DNA from: Branchiostoma floridae
Lineage: Eukaryota; Chordata; Leptocardii; Amphioxiformes; Branchiostomatidae
Assembly (NCBI RefSeq): GCF_000003815.2
Contig: NC_049986.1
Span: forward strand, 3,935,686-3,999,685
Direction: 5' to 3'
DNA length: 64,000 nt
Position numbers and translations under genes: made by a program
Shown here: positions 36,601-47,900 of the stretch, in pieces
Layout of the letters: each line of letters opens with the position of its first letter
Numbering within the stretch: the stretch's first letter is position 1
Notes under the pieces: generated by a model
Seen by the model: the letters and a program-made list of their open reading frames with translations, nothing else
The model's database searches: none
What the model was told of the DNA's origin: nothing

Positions 36601-36686
36601 AGCCAAGGCAAAAAAAATCTATAAAAATTGTTTGATAGAGACGACTTAGTACAGTTTCTCAATAAAGACCACCACTCCTAGCACCA
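33605..36686. other. Intron or intergenic, no further exon recognised
   Basis: Contains SINE body fragments near 34815-34900 (GATAGGACGTTAAAT, CCCACTACAC). The rest is AT-rich and featureless. Confidence 0.4.
34560..35000 (+). mobile_element. SINE fragment
   Basis: Shares GGATAGGACGTTAAATGTA, GGCAAGAGCC and ACCCACTACACATA-type segments with the SINE at 18121. The head is diverged and the edges uncertain. Confidence 0.45.
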
Positions 36687-39083
36687 CTAATGAACAGGGC
36701 GGTGCGGTTCACTTCTTTGCCCTTCCCTCTGCAGAGATGTGTAGATGTGGTCTCGTTCCTCAAGGAGATCCTGGTACAGATGGTTCTCACTTTCCCCCGG
36801 ATCTGCTGCAGTTCCAAGTCCCTGTTGTGGTATTTGGTCGTAAATACGTCCGTCCCTACCCACATCATCTTGGTCGCCAGGGCCTTCCCTTTGTAAGGTT
36901 TGGTTCTGATACACATTGGCTCTTAGCTCGTAAAGATTGACATCTTCGTATTCACCGTCATCGTCTTCAAATCCTAGATTAGCATTGTCAACTCCTCGCC
37001 GTCTTTGTGCCGTGGCAACCGTTGCGTCTTGGGGTGAGGATTTGTTAGCCAAACTTCTGTTAGCCCGTCTTTTGATGTACACAATCATAGCGACAATGAT
37101 ACATAGTATTACACCACCAATGAAGGACCCAACGGTTGCAACAATTAGTGTTGCAGAGCTGTGTGCAACATTCTCCTCATGACCAGGGGCTACCGCGTTA
37201 GTAGACGGTGATAGCCCTGCGACTGTCCCTGTTGTTAACGGGACAGCTTCTGTGGCATATGAGGGAATGGACAATGTGGATGGCCCTGTAGTTGATGGGA
37301 CAGTTTCTGTGGCTGATGAGGGAATGGCCAATGTGGATGGCTCTGTAGTTGACGGGACAGTTTCTGTGGCAGATATAGGAATGGGCAATGTGGATGGCTC
37401 TGTAATTGACGGGACAGTTTCTGTCACAGTGGCAGATAGAGGAATGGACAATGTGGATGGTCCTGTCATTGACGGGACAGTTTCCGTGGCGTGTGATGGA
37501 ATGCACACTGATGGTATATTTGTCGTTGATGGGACTGCATCCGTTTCAGCAGGAATTACAAAGAGGGATAAGGTTTTCCTATCATCCCCGACAACGTTTG
37601 ATGCATGACATGTGTAATGGCCCTGGTCACTAATCTGTCTACGGTTAATTGTCAGTCTGGATTCAACACTGTTGTAGCCCAGGGTTGTTGTACTGACCTC
37701 GTCATGTGATCTGACTATTGGTAGTCCGTTAGGTTGAACAGGTGTCCATGACCATGTTATTGCGGGTCGGTTCGAGCCTGTAGCATGGCAGTTCACGGTC
37801 AAAGTCTCCCCTATTAGAGATGGACTGATGTTGTGAATGATGGGGCTAGAGCAAGCCAGGTTGCTTAGGGTAAGGTCGGAAAGCCTGATGTCGTTCAATA
37901 CAGGAGGCAATCGGCAGATGATTTCATCTCCTAAGTTTGGGCAGTTTAGGATTTCCCTCATCCGGCAGTCACAAGACCAATGATTGTTAGACAGATTGAA
38001 ACGAAAATCATAGGGGTAAGTACTGAAATCACATAGAGTGGACGGAATAGTTTCTAAGTTATTGTCTTGGAATTTGAAAGAACCAAAGTGTACATTTCTG
38101 AGCGTGTATGTGAATGCCTCTTCGTGAATCCTTTCCAGCTGCGTATCAGACAAATCTATGTCGGCATGATTATATGCCATATGGTCATATTTAGAACTAA
38201 TGTTATAGAAGCTGTACTTGCCCAGCTGTTTTATATGGTTCCCTTTTAGTTTAAGTGTAAATCCAATATCAAAAGTAATGTTGGAAAATGTCCAATCACG
38301 TACCCAAGTGATATTATTATGTGATAAATCCAAAGTTTCAAAGAAGCGACTAGAGAACATGTTTGGCTGAATAGTTGCTACCTCATTATATGACATATTA
38401 AAGTATCTGAGACTTTTCAAGCTAGCCACAGAGGAGGGGATCACAGCAATGAAATTAAAAGAAATATCGAGGTATGAGAGCTGGTTTAAGCCGGCAAATA
38501 TGCCATCGTCAAGAGATCGTATTTCGTTATGAGAAGTACCAAGGTATGAGAGTTGGTACAACCCTGCAAACGTATGATTGTTTAGTGTTGAAATCTGGTT
38601 ATGAGAAATAGATAATGTTCTAAGTTTGTTCAAGTTGACAAAAGCATCACTAGGTAAGGATGTTAGTCTGTTATAATGAAGGTAAAGAACTGTAAGCTCC
38701 ACCAAGTGTTGGAAACTCCCTGGCTCTACGACACTAATACTATTGTTATGAAGGTATAACTCTCGGAGATTCTGTAATCCAACAAATATCTGTGATAGGA
38801 TTATTGTTATCTCATTGTTATCAATATTAAGCCTTGTTAGATTTGGTAGGTGTTGAAGCTTTGTATTTTCAATTGCCCCTATCTTATTGTGGCGAAGTGT
38901 TAGATATGTTGTAGATGATGGAATGTTATCAGGGATTGAATCTAGGTTTTTGTTATCACAGTTAACCCTTGTACCGCTACAGCTGCAGACTCCTGGTCCA
39001 TCCGGGGAGGTACAGGCTTGTAAAGCTGCAGTCAGGCTTACCAGGGCCATGCAGAAGGTCAGGATGGTAGTACAGCTGCACAT
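36687..39083 (-). CDS. LRR-Ig transmembrane receptor with mucin-like stalk and ITAM tail
   Basis: A single uninterrupted coding exon of 798 codons. ATG 39083 is chosen because it opens a signal peptide (MCSCTTILTFCMALVSLTAA) and lies 24 bp inside an acceptor (TTGACTTCCAG), implying a 5'UTR intron. Layout: signal 1-23; LRR N-cap about 24-56 (C-x8-CSC); about twelve LRRs to 365 (LYLHNNSISVVEPGSF type); LRR C-cap about 368-411 (WSCDCRM); one Ig domain about 413-510 (NCHAT...DQGHYTCHASN); a Ser/Thr/Pro stalk 511-640 with repeats of the form ATETVPSTTEPSTL; TM 644-670; basic stop KRR; a 125-residue tail. Tail tyrosines include YDQI (748) and the pair Y770-x2-L...Y781-x2-L. It is probably a surface receptor; the LRR-Ig family is expanded in lancelets and often discussed in immunity or neural adhesion. 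The ligand is unknown. Confidence 0.93.
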   Translation of the reverse strand: MCSCTTILTFCMALVSLTAALQACTSPDGPGVCSCSGTRVNCDNKNLDSIPDNIPSSTTYLTLRHNKIGAIENTKLQHLPNLTRLNIDNNEITIILSQIFVGLQNLRELYLHNNSISVVEPGSFQHLVELTVLYLHYNRLTSLPSDAFVNLNKLRTLSISHNQISTLNNHTFAGLYQLSYLGTSHNEIRSLDDGIFAGLNQLSYLDISFNFIAVIPSSVASLKSLRYFNMSYNEVATIQPNMFSSRFFETLDLSHNNITWVRDWTFSNITFDIGFTLKLKGNHIKQLGKYSFYNISSKYDHMAYNHADIDLSDTQLERIHEEAFTYTLRNVHFGSFKFQDNNLETIPSTLCDFSTYPYDFRFNLSNNHWSCDCRMREILNCPNLGDEIICRLPPVLNDIRLSDLTLSNLACSSPIIHNISPSLIGETLTVNCHATGSNRPAITWSWTPVQPNGLPIVRSHDEVSTTTLGYNSVESRLTINRRQISDQGHYTCHASNVVGDDRKTLSLFVIPAETDAVPSTTNIPSVCIPSHATETVPSMTGPSTLSIPLSATVTETVPSITEPSTLPIPISATETVPSTTEPSTLAIPSSATETVPSTTGPSTLSIPSYATEAVPLTTGTVAGLSPSTNAVAPGHEENVAHSSATLIVATVGSFIGGVILCIIVAMIVYIKRRANRSLANKSSPQDATVATAQRRRGVDNANLGFEDDDGEYEDVNLYELRANVYQNQTLQREGPGDQDDVGRDGRIYDQIPQQGLGTAADPGESENHLYQDLLEERDHIYTSLQREGQRSEPHRPVH
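37212..37508 (-). repeat. Coding minisatellite in the receptor stalk
   Basis: About five in-frame copies of a unit of about 60 bp encode the Thr/Ser/Pro repeats TETVPSxTxPSTLxIPxSA. Copies differ slightly, and one carries an extra dipeptide (TV). The stalk is expected to be O-glycosylated and may vary in length between alleles. Confidence 0.8.
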
Positions 39084-39819
39084 CTTTGGCTCTTTAATAG
39101 GTAAAACACTGGAAGTCAATATTTACGTTGTTGTTTAAGCTTGTTAAGCAGTTAATTGCATTGAATCTTACTAGCTTTTCTTTAAGTAAAATTACATGTA
39201 AATTGTGACCACCTTTTACTGAGACGGCGACCGTTGAATGACAATTTACAACCCAAATTATCATAAGAACTTTGACCAAATATCATTGATTAAGAAATGA
39301 AGTTTGTAGGTTTTGAGTGCGTTTGTGTGTTATTTATATTTTTATTGTTTTAAATCAAAAGTTAAATTTAACGTACATAACATAAAGTTATAGGTCATAC
39401 AAATCCAATTTTGGTTCCTCATCGAGTCTATCTAATAGAATTGGGATTTTTTGCCGAGAACGATAACATAATGCAGATATACGGATACGGGTATCATTCG
39501 TTTGGTACAAGCAGCCAGTAATGTTCATCAAATACTACTAGTACATATGAAATGTGGTAGTGTTCGTTAACAGTAGTCTTTATCTAATATCAATAAAAAA
39601 GTTCACGTTTTATTGGTAGTCAACGTTACATTACAGAAAAGAATATTTCATGAACAGTGTGTCAGTACAAAACATACCTTGCTTGCTTCAACTCTCTGCT
39701 TCAATGAAACAGTATTCTTTCTTGATCAGCTTGATGATATCTTAAGAACCTCCCTGGACAGTTTTCCGCTCATTGGATTTCAATTCTTCTGCTTAGGGAA
39801 AAAAGAACTGTTTTTAGTT
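39084..39819. other. 5' flank of the LRR-Ig receptor, no gene seen
   Basis: Shared upstream region between the minus-strand receptor and plus-strand sequence. No clear TATA box or leader exon was identified. Confidence 0.35.
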
Positions 39820-39993
39820 ATGAGCAAAAATAAGTTTGTTTTTTTCATCTCGTTCGCTGTGGTGGCAATTTTACCTTCAATATGCTTAGCTGGAACGTTG
39901 GAAGAAGCAAGCACACTGTCCTTCAAAATGGAGTCTTTTCTTCAATGTACACATGTAAACAATACATATAGAGGAGTTATACAAGCGGTTTGA
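39820..39993 (+). CDS. Candidate small secreted peptide, 57 residues
   Basis: ATG at 39820 opens MSKNKFVFFISFAVVAILPS, a good signal-peptide profile with a likely cleavage after CLA. A mature piece of about 33 residues with one Cys follows. It lies inside a longer frame whose upstream part does not look coding. It could equally be chance or a first exon reading into an intron. Confidence 0.25.
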   Translation: MSKNKFVFFISFAVVAILPSICLAGTLEEASTLSFKMESFLQCTHVNNTYRGVIQAV

Positions 39994-41799
39994 TTAGATA
40001 TGTGTGAACATTGTCAGTGACACTCAAAACAAAGGGACAGTAGGCTTAAGATATACATACAAATCAGTCAACAGGTCATTGTAGCGCCCCTATAAAAGCT
40101 TAGTGTAATATGCATAAACATACATTCTATTGCTTTTTCTACTAATACTTGAGGAGTCATTAGGAATCTTTGCCTCTGCAGGGTTCATATTGCATATATA
40201 TTTCGGATATTGGTTTTGGTAGCAGCCTGCTAACTTCAGTTGGGTACAACGATGCAAATAAGAACATTTGATATCCGAGTCATATGAGGAAATGATTCCC
40301 CCATGCAGTGTAGGCTTTTCTTAACGGTCACCACGTAACAAGGCCTGAAGACATTTCAAGGTGTGACCCGTAAGACTTACCTTAACTAGGTGGTTCTTGT
40401 TACACCAGATGAACTATGGCAAGTCCAAGTGATAAGATGTAATTGGAAAATATCAGGAATATGTGATGTTCTCGGCCGTAAAAGTAGATGGTGAATTGTG
40501 CTTCTGTCCCAGTGTGCAGTTATTTTAATACGTGACAGCGAAGAAAGACGCCTTTACTAGGCTTTAATTCAGACTGTCTGTTGTTGACTTTTATCTTGAG
40601 TGCCAATAACGTTGCACCACCAAGAACGTGACACCTGATTGACGTTAGGCACATACTGGACATGCACCAGCGCGTCTGACTGACAAGAACTGTTTGGTCA
40701 TGGTGTTACGTAGTTTACAGTTAGTTTACAAATTTGTTCAGCATTGATGGTTCTATATTTGCTGCAGCGCTTGAATGCGTGTGAGAACAGGTGGTACTTC
40801 TCAGAGTTGCATTCGTATTGCATATTACTACCTTTTTTTAAGATAGCAATAATTAAAATAGCAATCTGCGTAACAGTGGCTTCATGTTTTAAAGTCCTAT
40901 CGAACCTAATAAAGCAAATCTACTAAAATCGGTAACTAGGCATGTTCTTTTGTCATTTTGTCTTTCAATAATCAACATATATGAAGAAAAAAAAAGTTTC
41001 CCTTCGTTAAACAAACGAATCATCTTTCCTATACGATAGCTCATTTGGGAGACCATTAATATTAGACTGAAGATCTGAAGGTTCTTGGTTCAATCAGGAC
41101 AGTGGGAACAAATTATATTTTCCAATGACTTAAAGGTACCAGGCCTACACATGGTCACCATTTAAAGCGGCGACATGAGTGATAGACTGATCTGGGAGAT
41201 AAGGTTTAACAACACGGCATGTGAAAAATACGGCATTTTGGAGGATACAAGATACAAGATTTCAAGTGTTTTCCCTCGTTTGCCCCTAAAGCTATAGTAG
41301 TATGCGCGCATATCCATATATAGGTGCAGTATTTATGACACAAGCTGCAGTTAACTTGTTAAGAGAAAAATGACCACGGGATAAATACAGCTCTAACCCA
41401 AACTCGAACCCTAATCCTAGCCCTTTCCCAAAGCCTATCTTTACGCACGCGCACTACCCGTCGGAGCAAAAATCTAGCGGAGTAGAAAACCTACAGTCCC
41501 TTGGCCGCACCTGGGGAAATTACTGTCGAATTGAGGTCACATGAGTGGCGCTGAATGGCAGCTTGCTCCAGATCCTTGTGATTTAGCCCCACCTATTGTG
41601 AGCTCCCCGCGATTCAGCCCCTGGCTGTCAAGAGAAAGTAGTCCCAATAACAATAACAATTTGACACCTGAAACACATGTATGAAGAGCTATGTTTACTT
41701 AAAATGAAAAGTCAAAACCTTATAGTAAATAAATGGATCAAACAAGCCGACTGAGAAGAACAAAAATGTCCTGTGCATATAGAACTCTCCATGAATCCC
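39994..41799. other. Intergenic, with SINE remnants
   Basis: A tRNA-like head lies near 41045-41100 (B-box-like GGTTCAATC) and a SINE tail near 41500-41590 (GAGGTCACATGAGTGGCGCT, GAATGGCAGC). Nothing else is recognised. Confidence 0.45.
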
Positions 41800-41805
41800 T
41801 TTATT
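41800..41805 (-). terminator. Candidate poly(A) signal of the CEMIP-like gene
   Basis: AATAAA on the minus strand, 40 bp after the stop codon. It would give a very short 3'UTR; more distal signals were not excluded. Confidence 0.4.
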
Positions 41806-41844
41806 TCATGCATAGGGGAGTATTTCTTCTTCTTCTTGTCGAAC

Positions 41845-41963
41845 TCAGGCCATGAGCGGGATCTTGGTGTAGATCTGCGCTGGTCCCTGAGTAGACGGCA
41901 GGTTGACCTGTTGGATCCAGCTCGGCCACACCGTGCCCTTGAAGCCAATCATTGCGAAATTGC
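41845..41963 (-). CDS. CEMIP: CEMIP-like exon 24 of 24 (terminal)
   Basis: Acceptor TTTTGTTACAG; reads FAMIGFKGTVWPSWIQQ and ends ...IPLMA then TGA. It corresponds to the end of the second GG domain. The vertebrate lysine-rich last residues are absent. Confidence 0.9.
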
Positions 41964-44900
41964 CTGTAACAAAAGACCACTCAACATTAGGAAATCAACG
42001 TACACGTAAAAGACATTTACTCTCCTACGTAGAGACATCCAACGGCGCTAGCAAACAGACACTTGTCTGTACTCTGCTATCTCAACCGTCACTATCAGTT
42101 CCTGTGAGCGTCGCTACAAACCAGCTGCCAGCCAATCAGAGAATATGCCTTTCAGTTTTTAAAAGAGTTCTCGCAAAGGCCACGCGTAAGCTCATTAATA
42201 TTCATAAGCAGGGCGGTCAGGAACTGATCGTGACTGTTGAGATAGCAGAGTGCAGGCAAGAGGCGGTTTGCTGGCGCCGTTGAATGTCTCTACGTAGGAT
42301 AATGGTAAAAGATTTCAAAATCAAAAGAAGAAAATAGTAAGAAGACAAACACTTTTTGTATATTTAAAAAAAACAAGAAAACCAAGTCATCCATTTCTCA
42401 ATCAAAGTCGAGTGATAGTGTATTCATTTAATGTTGGGAAATGATGTCCCCTTTTGAAGTTTATAGTGCCCCTTTAGGTCGCGCTTATCATGCAGCAAGG
42501 ATATTAAATTCACATGCAACTGGGAATAGAACCACCAACCACACGTACCTCTATAGTCTGTCTGAACAGGCTCCTGAGCTCCAATCTCCTTCAGAGCGGT
42601 CAAACACTCCTGGGCATATCGCTCGGATGAGTCACGTGTGGCAACAAGGACGATGGAGCTGAAAATCACAGTAAGTACACACTATGTAGTCATTGGCTGT
42701 CGTATGTGTCGATCAAAACTCTGACAAATATTAATGCTCTTTACATACCTTAAGATTGCACCGTCAATTTTCAAAAATTATTTTGGAGAGACACAAGTAC
42801 TCAAGTACACAGGTACTCAAGTACAAGTAAGTGCGGTACTCAAGTTGATGATTTATGATTATAAGAGTACTAGGACACATATAAAGAACACATGAGCCAC
42901 ATACAATGTAGCAGCAACTTGTAATCTGTTTCCCCATCCTTAGGCCTAGGTCTCATTTCCAAGCCCCGGTCGGGATGTTTGCGGAAACGAAAAATAAAAA
43001 TGCTTATCAAGGAATGTACACAAATTATGCTAATGACTCTTTTTTAATGCTCTGTGTCTTTTGTTGCTTTTTATATAATATTTTTCGCTCCCGAAAGCTT
43101 CCCGGCCGGGCCCCAGTTTGGAAAGGTGACCTAAGCCTAAGTCAGGTACCCCTGTTAGAGTTAGAAAAGTCGTGCCTTTCCGAAGCACACGTGCACAAAA
43201 TCGGTGGCCTGTCATCAGAGGATTCGAGCCAAGTAACTCACGGTTCTCGGCCAATCACTAACCGTTACGTCAACACGACACCACATGCTGCACACTTTGA
43301 ATTGTATTCTTTGAAGTACTGACAATACCTTTATCCAGTGACCAAATAAGCTCCATGTGTCCCGACAACTTCTGTGTTCAGATAGCAAAAAGAAATGAAG
43401 AAATATTTGCCTGATTTTCATTTACATCTGATTTTCATAACTTACTTGTTTGGGATGTCGCTTCGTATGAATGTTGCCATAGCGGCATCAGCTTCTGGTT
43501 GGCCGTGCGTGTTGAACGTCATGTGATGCGTCACCGAACCATTCAGAGCGTCAACGGCGATGATCCTAAAGCCTCGGTAACGATCATCGTACCTCACTCC
43601 GTCTACCTGTGCAAGTAAAGATACATCATATAGTTGGCCTATTGGTAAATGAGGTATGTCACTGAAGTGGTATGCTGAAACTGCGATTTTTCAGAGCGCT
43701 CAATGAAAATCTAATGTTTTTGGCGACGTCTCAGGAGCAAGCCAAATGGTATATTATCTACGTTCTGTATGATTTTCTGTTTCTTAGTCATAATTGTAAG
43801 TATTACATTATACATAATATTCCAATTGTAAAATCAAGGTTAGCCTAAATTAAGAACGCAGCGACGTCGCCAACGTACCACAGTCCAGTGAGATACCACC
43901 TTAAGACTTGTTCCTGATCGACCTTTTGTGAGGTTGGATCTGACAAATAAGAAACTCGGTACAGACAATATGAAAATTGTAATATTCTGCTCTCAAGCCC
44001 GGAATGCCTTTGTTGCATGCACAGTTCGGTACTTATCGTCTCTGCCTCCAGGTGTATGAGACATCTACTTGAAGATTCACTTCCAGCTGTGCAACTTTTT
44101 TAGTTATAAAAGCTTATCATGCACACTTTGCACTGTGCTAACTTTACCTTTCTTAAATGCACAACTATTTCATTCTACTTAATGTGTGTCAATTTTGTAT
44201 TGTATGAAATATGTTTGTGGTCACGAGCCTGCTGCGTAGTGCCCACAATGTAATGTTCTTGTCGCCACCTGAACAAAGTCAAAGTGAGCTAGACTGGTTC
44301 AAGATCACTTTTACTTTCAAATGCAATTTGTTGATGCATAGAAGTGCGTACAGGGTTTTGCAATAAATGCATACGTACCTCGATAAAAGATCTGTAGCCC
44401 AAATTCAATTCCTCCTTTCCGGCGGCTTGGATTGTCACTTGTAGAAACTTCAGGTTGTCATCATTGATGATTGGTTCCTGCATGATTGTGGATATGTCCG
44501 TTACATTGCGAACGTGCATGAAGCAGGCCACGCACATACATACATATACACACAATCACACACAGAAACAGGCGCACGAGCATAAACACAAATCCACACG
44601 TGTAAGCACAAATAAGCACACAAAAAAACGTAATTAACGCGGGACAAATTTCCAGGCATCTTTGACTCGATACTGAGCGTAGGTTAGTCTGAAAATGGGT
44701 CGAAAATCTGCCTATCAGAAAGAAAGTATAAGCTTGTGTCATATTATGGCCTACTTGCTTACAGATCATACTTTAGATAGATTTTAATCACTGTACTGCA
44801 ATTGATCCAAGAATGGATGGGCAAGCCACTGACAGAGTGCTCACACAGAGCCAGAGACATGAGGGAGTGGAGGAGGCTGATACTGGACGCTACCATAGTC

Positions 44901-47900
44901 CCCGACCCTCAGACATAAGGATGGGACTAGGTAAAGCTATAGTAACAACCCGCCGCACGTGCGATTACGTGCTATATCTACGTGCAAAAACATTCATTTG
45001 GCAATTTGTTGGGATCCGTAAGTGGTAAGTACCGCCTCCGTACGAACTCGTAGGGAATAATTTTGGAGCACGCAGACACGCCGTAGAACTTTACGTGCAG
45101 GCAAAACTGCGTGTACCATCGGGCTGTGGATTCGCCCCCCACCCCCACACACCCCCTCCGTACGTAGGTGCCAGTACGGACGACGCGCCTGCCCTGTACA
45201 CAAATACGTGGCGGACGTGGCCTGACAAATTGCACGTACGGCGAGTTGTGTCAGACTGACTTACTTACTTAGACATCACAGTGTCAGTGTCAGTACTGCG
45301 TTTGAATGTCCAAACTCACCGGAGCCCCACAGCCTGCACAGTCGTTAGCCATGCTCAGAAAGCTCGGCATGGGGACAGTCTCTGCTGGCGTTAGGCTGTA
45401 CTTGGGATAGGCTGCTGCCGTACAGTCGCTGACCGCGTCACTTGTCATGGTGGCCGTGATGACGATCCTCTCACAGCCCATGTGGGAACAGTAGCTGCAG
45501 CCTTCCCGATCGTAGTTAGCGCGGACTTTCAGGAACAACAGACTGGAATGATACAGGATTTGTTGTCAACATAATAATAATGTCAACATCATTTTCATAC
45601 GTATCATATTTCTTGCAAAGGAGCACAGGGCATATTGTGGATAACAGGTTTCTTTATTCATATGTACATGATAACTGTAACACTGTTGTTATTGTGTCTT
45701 GAACACTTACGTATACAGCACGCTCAGTACTTGGATTGGGGACCACCAAGGAAGACTGGATTGCTGTAGCCGGGTCATACCAAAGACTGGTACTTACTTC
45801 TTTCTCTGCTAAGAGGAAGAGTATGGAAGCTAAACATACTACACTACCAGTGGACTATTCTCCTGCTGTAGTGAGCTATATGAGTGGCCCCAGGGCCATG
45901 AAACGGAGATTGGCACCGGGTCCGACGCATCTGACCGTGATGTATGAACAGCTTTAACGCTCTTTTACGTTTGGGAACGCACCTGTAAGCAGCGACATCT
46001 AGTGCTGCAGTACAATGTGAACCTGTCAAAATCGCCCCGTGGAAGGTGACAGACGGTCACGGAAACGTTGGGTGTGACCTTAAGTATTGGTTGTGAATAA
46101 AGAACCTTTTTTTTCTATTTGCTTTTGGACAGACGGGGACAATGTGGCACTGCACTCGAGTTAGTAACTTATATTAACAGTGCCACATACACAGTACAGA
46201 CAGAAGGTAAAGGCCAAAGTCAGGTACCCATTTTTATACCAAGTTAGAGTGAGGTCGTGTAAAGTGCCTCTCTCAAGGGCACAAGGGCACGGCAGGTATC
46301 AAATTCGGACCTCTGGGCTCCGAGTCCAACACTACCAGTTACACCACACACGACGCCACGAACAGTAGAAACCTTTTTGTCCTGCATAGCGCAGTTGTCC
46401 GACCTGCTGACATTATTGACAGATACAAGACCGATAGCAGAATGTGTCAACTTACCCTGTGCTCTCCTCAAAGTAGAACATTTTCCCGTCTCCACCCTCG
46501 ACAGCGTTCAGGCTCGAGACGGGGATGACCTCCTCGTCGTGAACTATAGCGTGCTCCATGCGATTCTCCAGCTGGTACGTCACACGGAAGATGGTTCCTG
46601 GAGGGTAGCAGAGTCCCAGTCGGAGCCAGTCTCCGCTGAGGTACCAATGTGTTAGATTAAAAAGTTTTTTTCCATACGGGGCTTTGACAAATAGATTCGT
46701 AGTGCGATTCTAATGTCTTAGAATTTCTAAGCAGGCTGACAGAACAACAAGGATTTGGGAATCTGAACTTTGTACCACGCAAAATGCCCTCAGTTTGCGA
46801 TTGTACGATGATCGTGCGATGATTGTGACAAGACCTAAATTGTGGCTAGTGCTTAGTAAACAGGTTAGACTTGACAATGTATAGGAGCAGAATTTCGTAA
46901 AACCGGATTTGCCACTTCAAAAGTGTTACAGAAAACAAGATGGGCATTTAGAAGGAAATGGAAATTGAATATATATGCCTATGGTGTATATAAGATGATA
47001 ATACGAGATTAATATGTTCGTTTAATCCTCTATTTGACAATGTGGCAAAGACAGCACTCAAGTAGTAACTTATTTCAACATCGCAATATACATATACAAA
47101 CGACATAAGTTGAAGGTAGTCCAATGGTCTGTGAAACCGTAAAGTCGTATTAAGTGCCTCTACCAATCTGCCTCTTCCAAGATAGGTGTCATGAGGGGTT
47201 TGAACCCAGAACCTTTGGGTTCAGGGCTGCAGTTATTATGTCACACGACCGCACTTATGCTTAGGTCAGATTTCCAAACCAAGGCCCGAACGGTCAGTAT
47301 AATATGTATAAAGTAGGATATAAAAGCGAACAAAACACGTAGATTGTAAAAAAAATAGTTTGTCATGAGCACAATTTGTGCTTGTTTCTTGATACAAAAT
47401 TTTATTTTTTGTTTCGGCTAACCGAGTCCCGGGTTGAAAATGTAAACCTATAAGCATAATCGTTACATTTCCGTATACCTGTTAAAGTTTATCGGATAGA
47501 TAATAATTTGCTGAGGCGCCCGCCGATTCCAGTGGATGGTGTAGGACTTCTCCAGCATCACCGGAGGTTGGTATTTCTGCACACCGTTTGCGCCTTGTGG
47601 GGTTGGTCCTTTCAGTGTGTACGGCTGGTCTGGGTACTCATCACGAACCATCGACATCACAAGGTTCCCGGGTATGGATGCATGGATGAACAGCTGGGTA
47701 CAAGAAGGGAACAGACATCGTATTATGTTCTGTGACCCTTACGTGGCCGCACGGGACACCCTGTGGGTACCGTCTATATTTGGGCACGGCCGGGCCCTGG
47801 ATTTCTCTCAACTCGTAGTTAAAATCACCCCGGAACCTGTTGACAAGCAGATGCGTGGCTTAATCGGTGCAATGGTGACCGTAGCACTTAAAGATTTTAA

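Noticed and set aside
36690-37633. Plus-strand frames repeating MDNVDGPV
   Set aside because: Antisense shadow of the coding minisatellite in the LRR-Ig receptor stalk.
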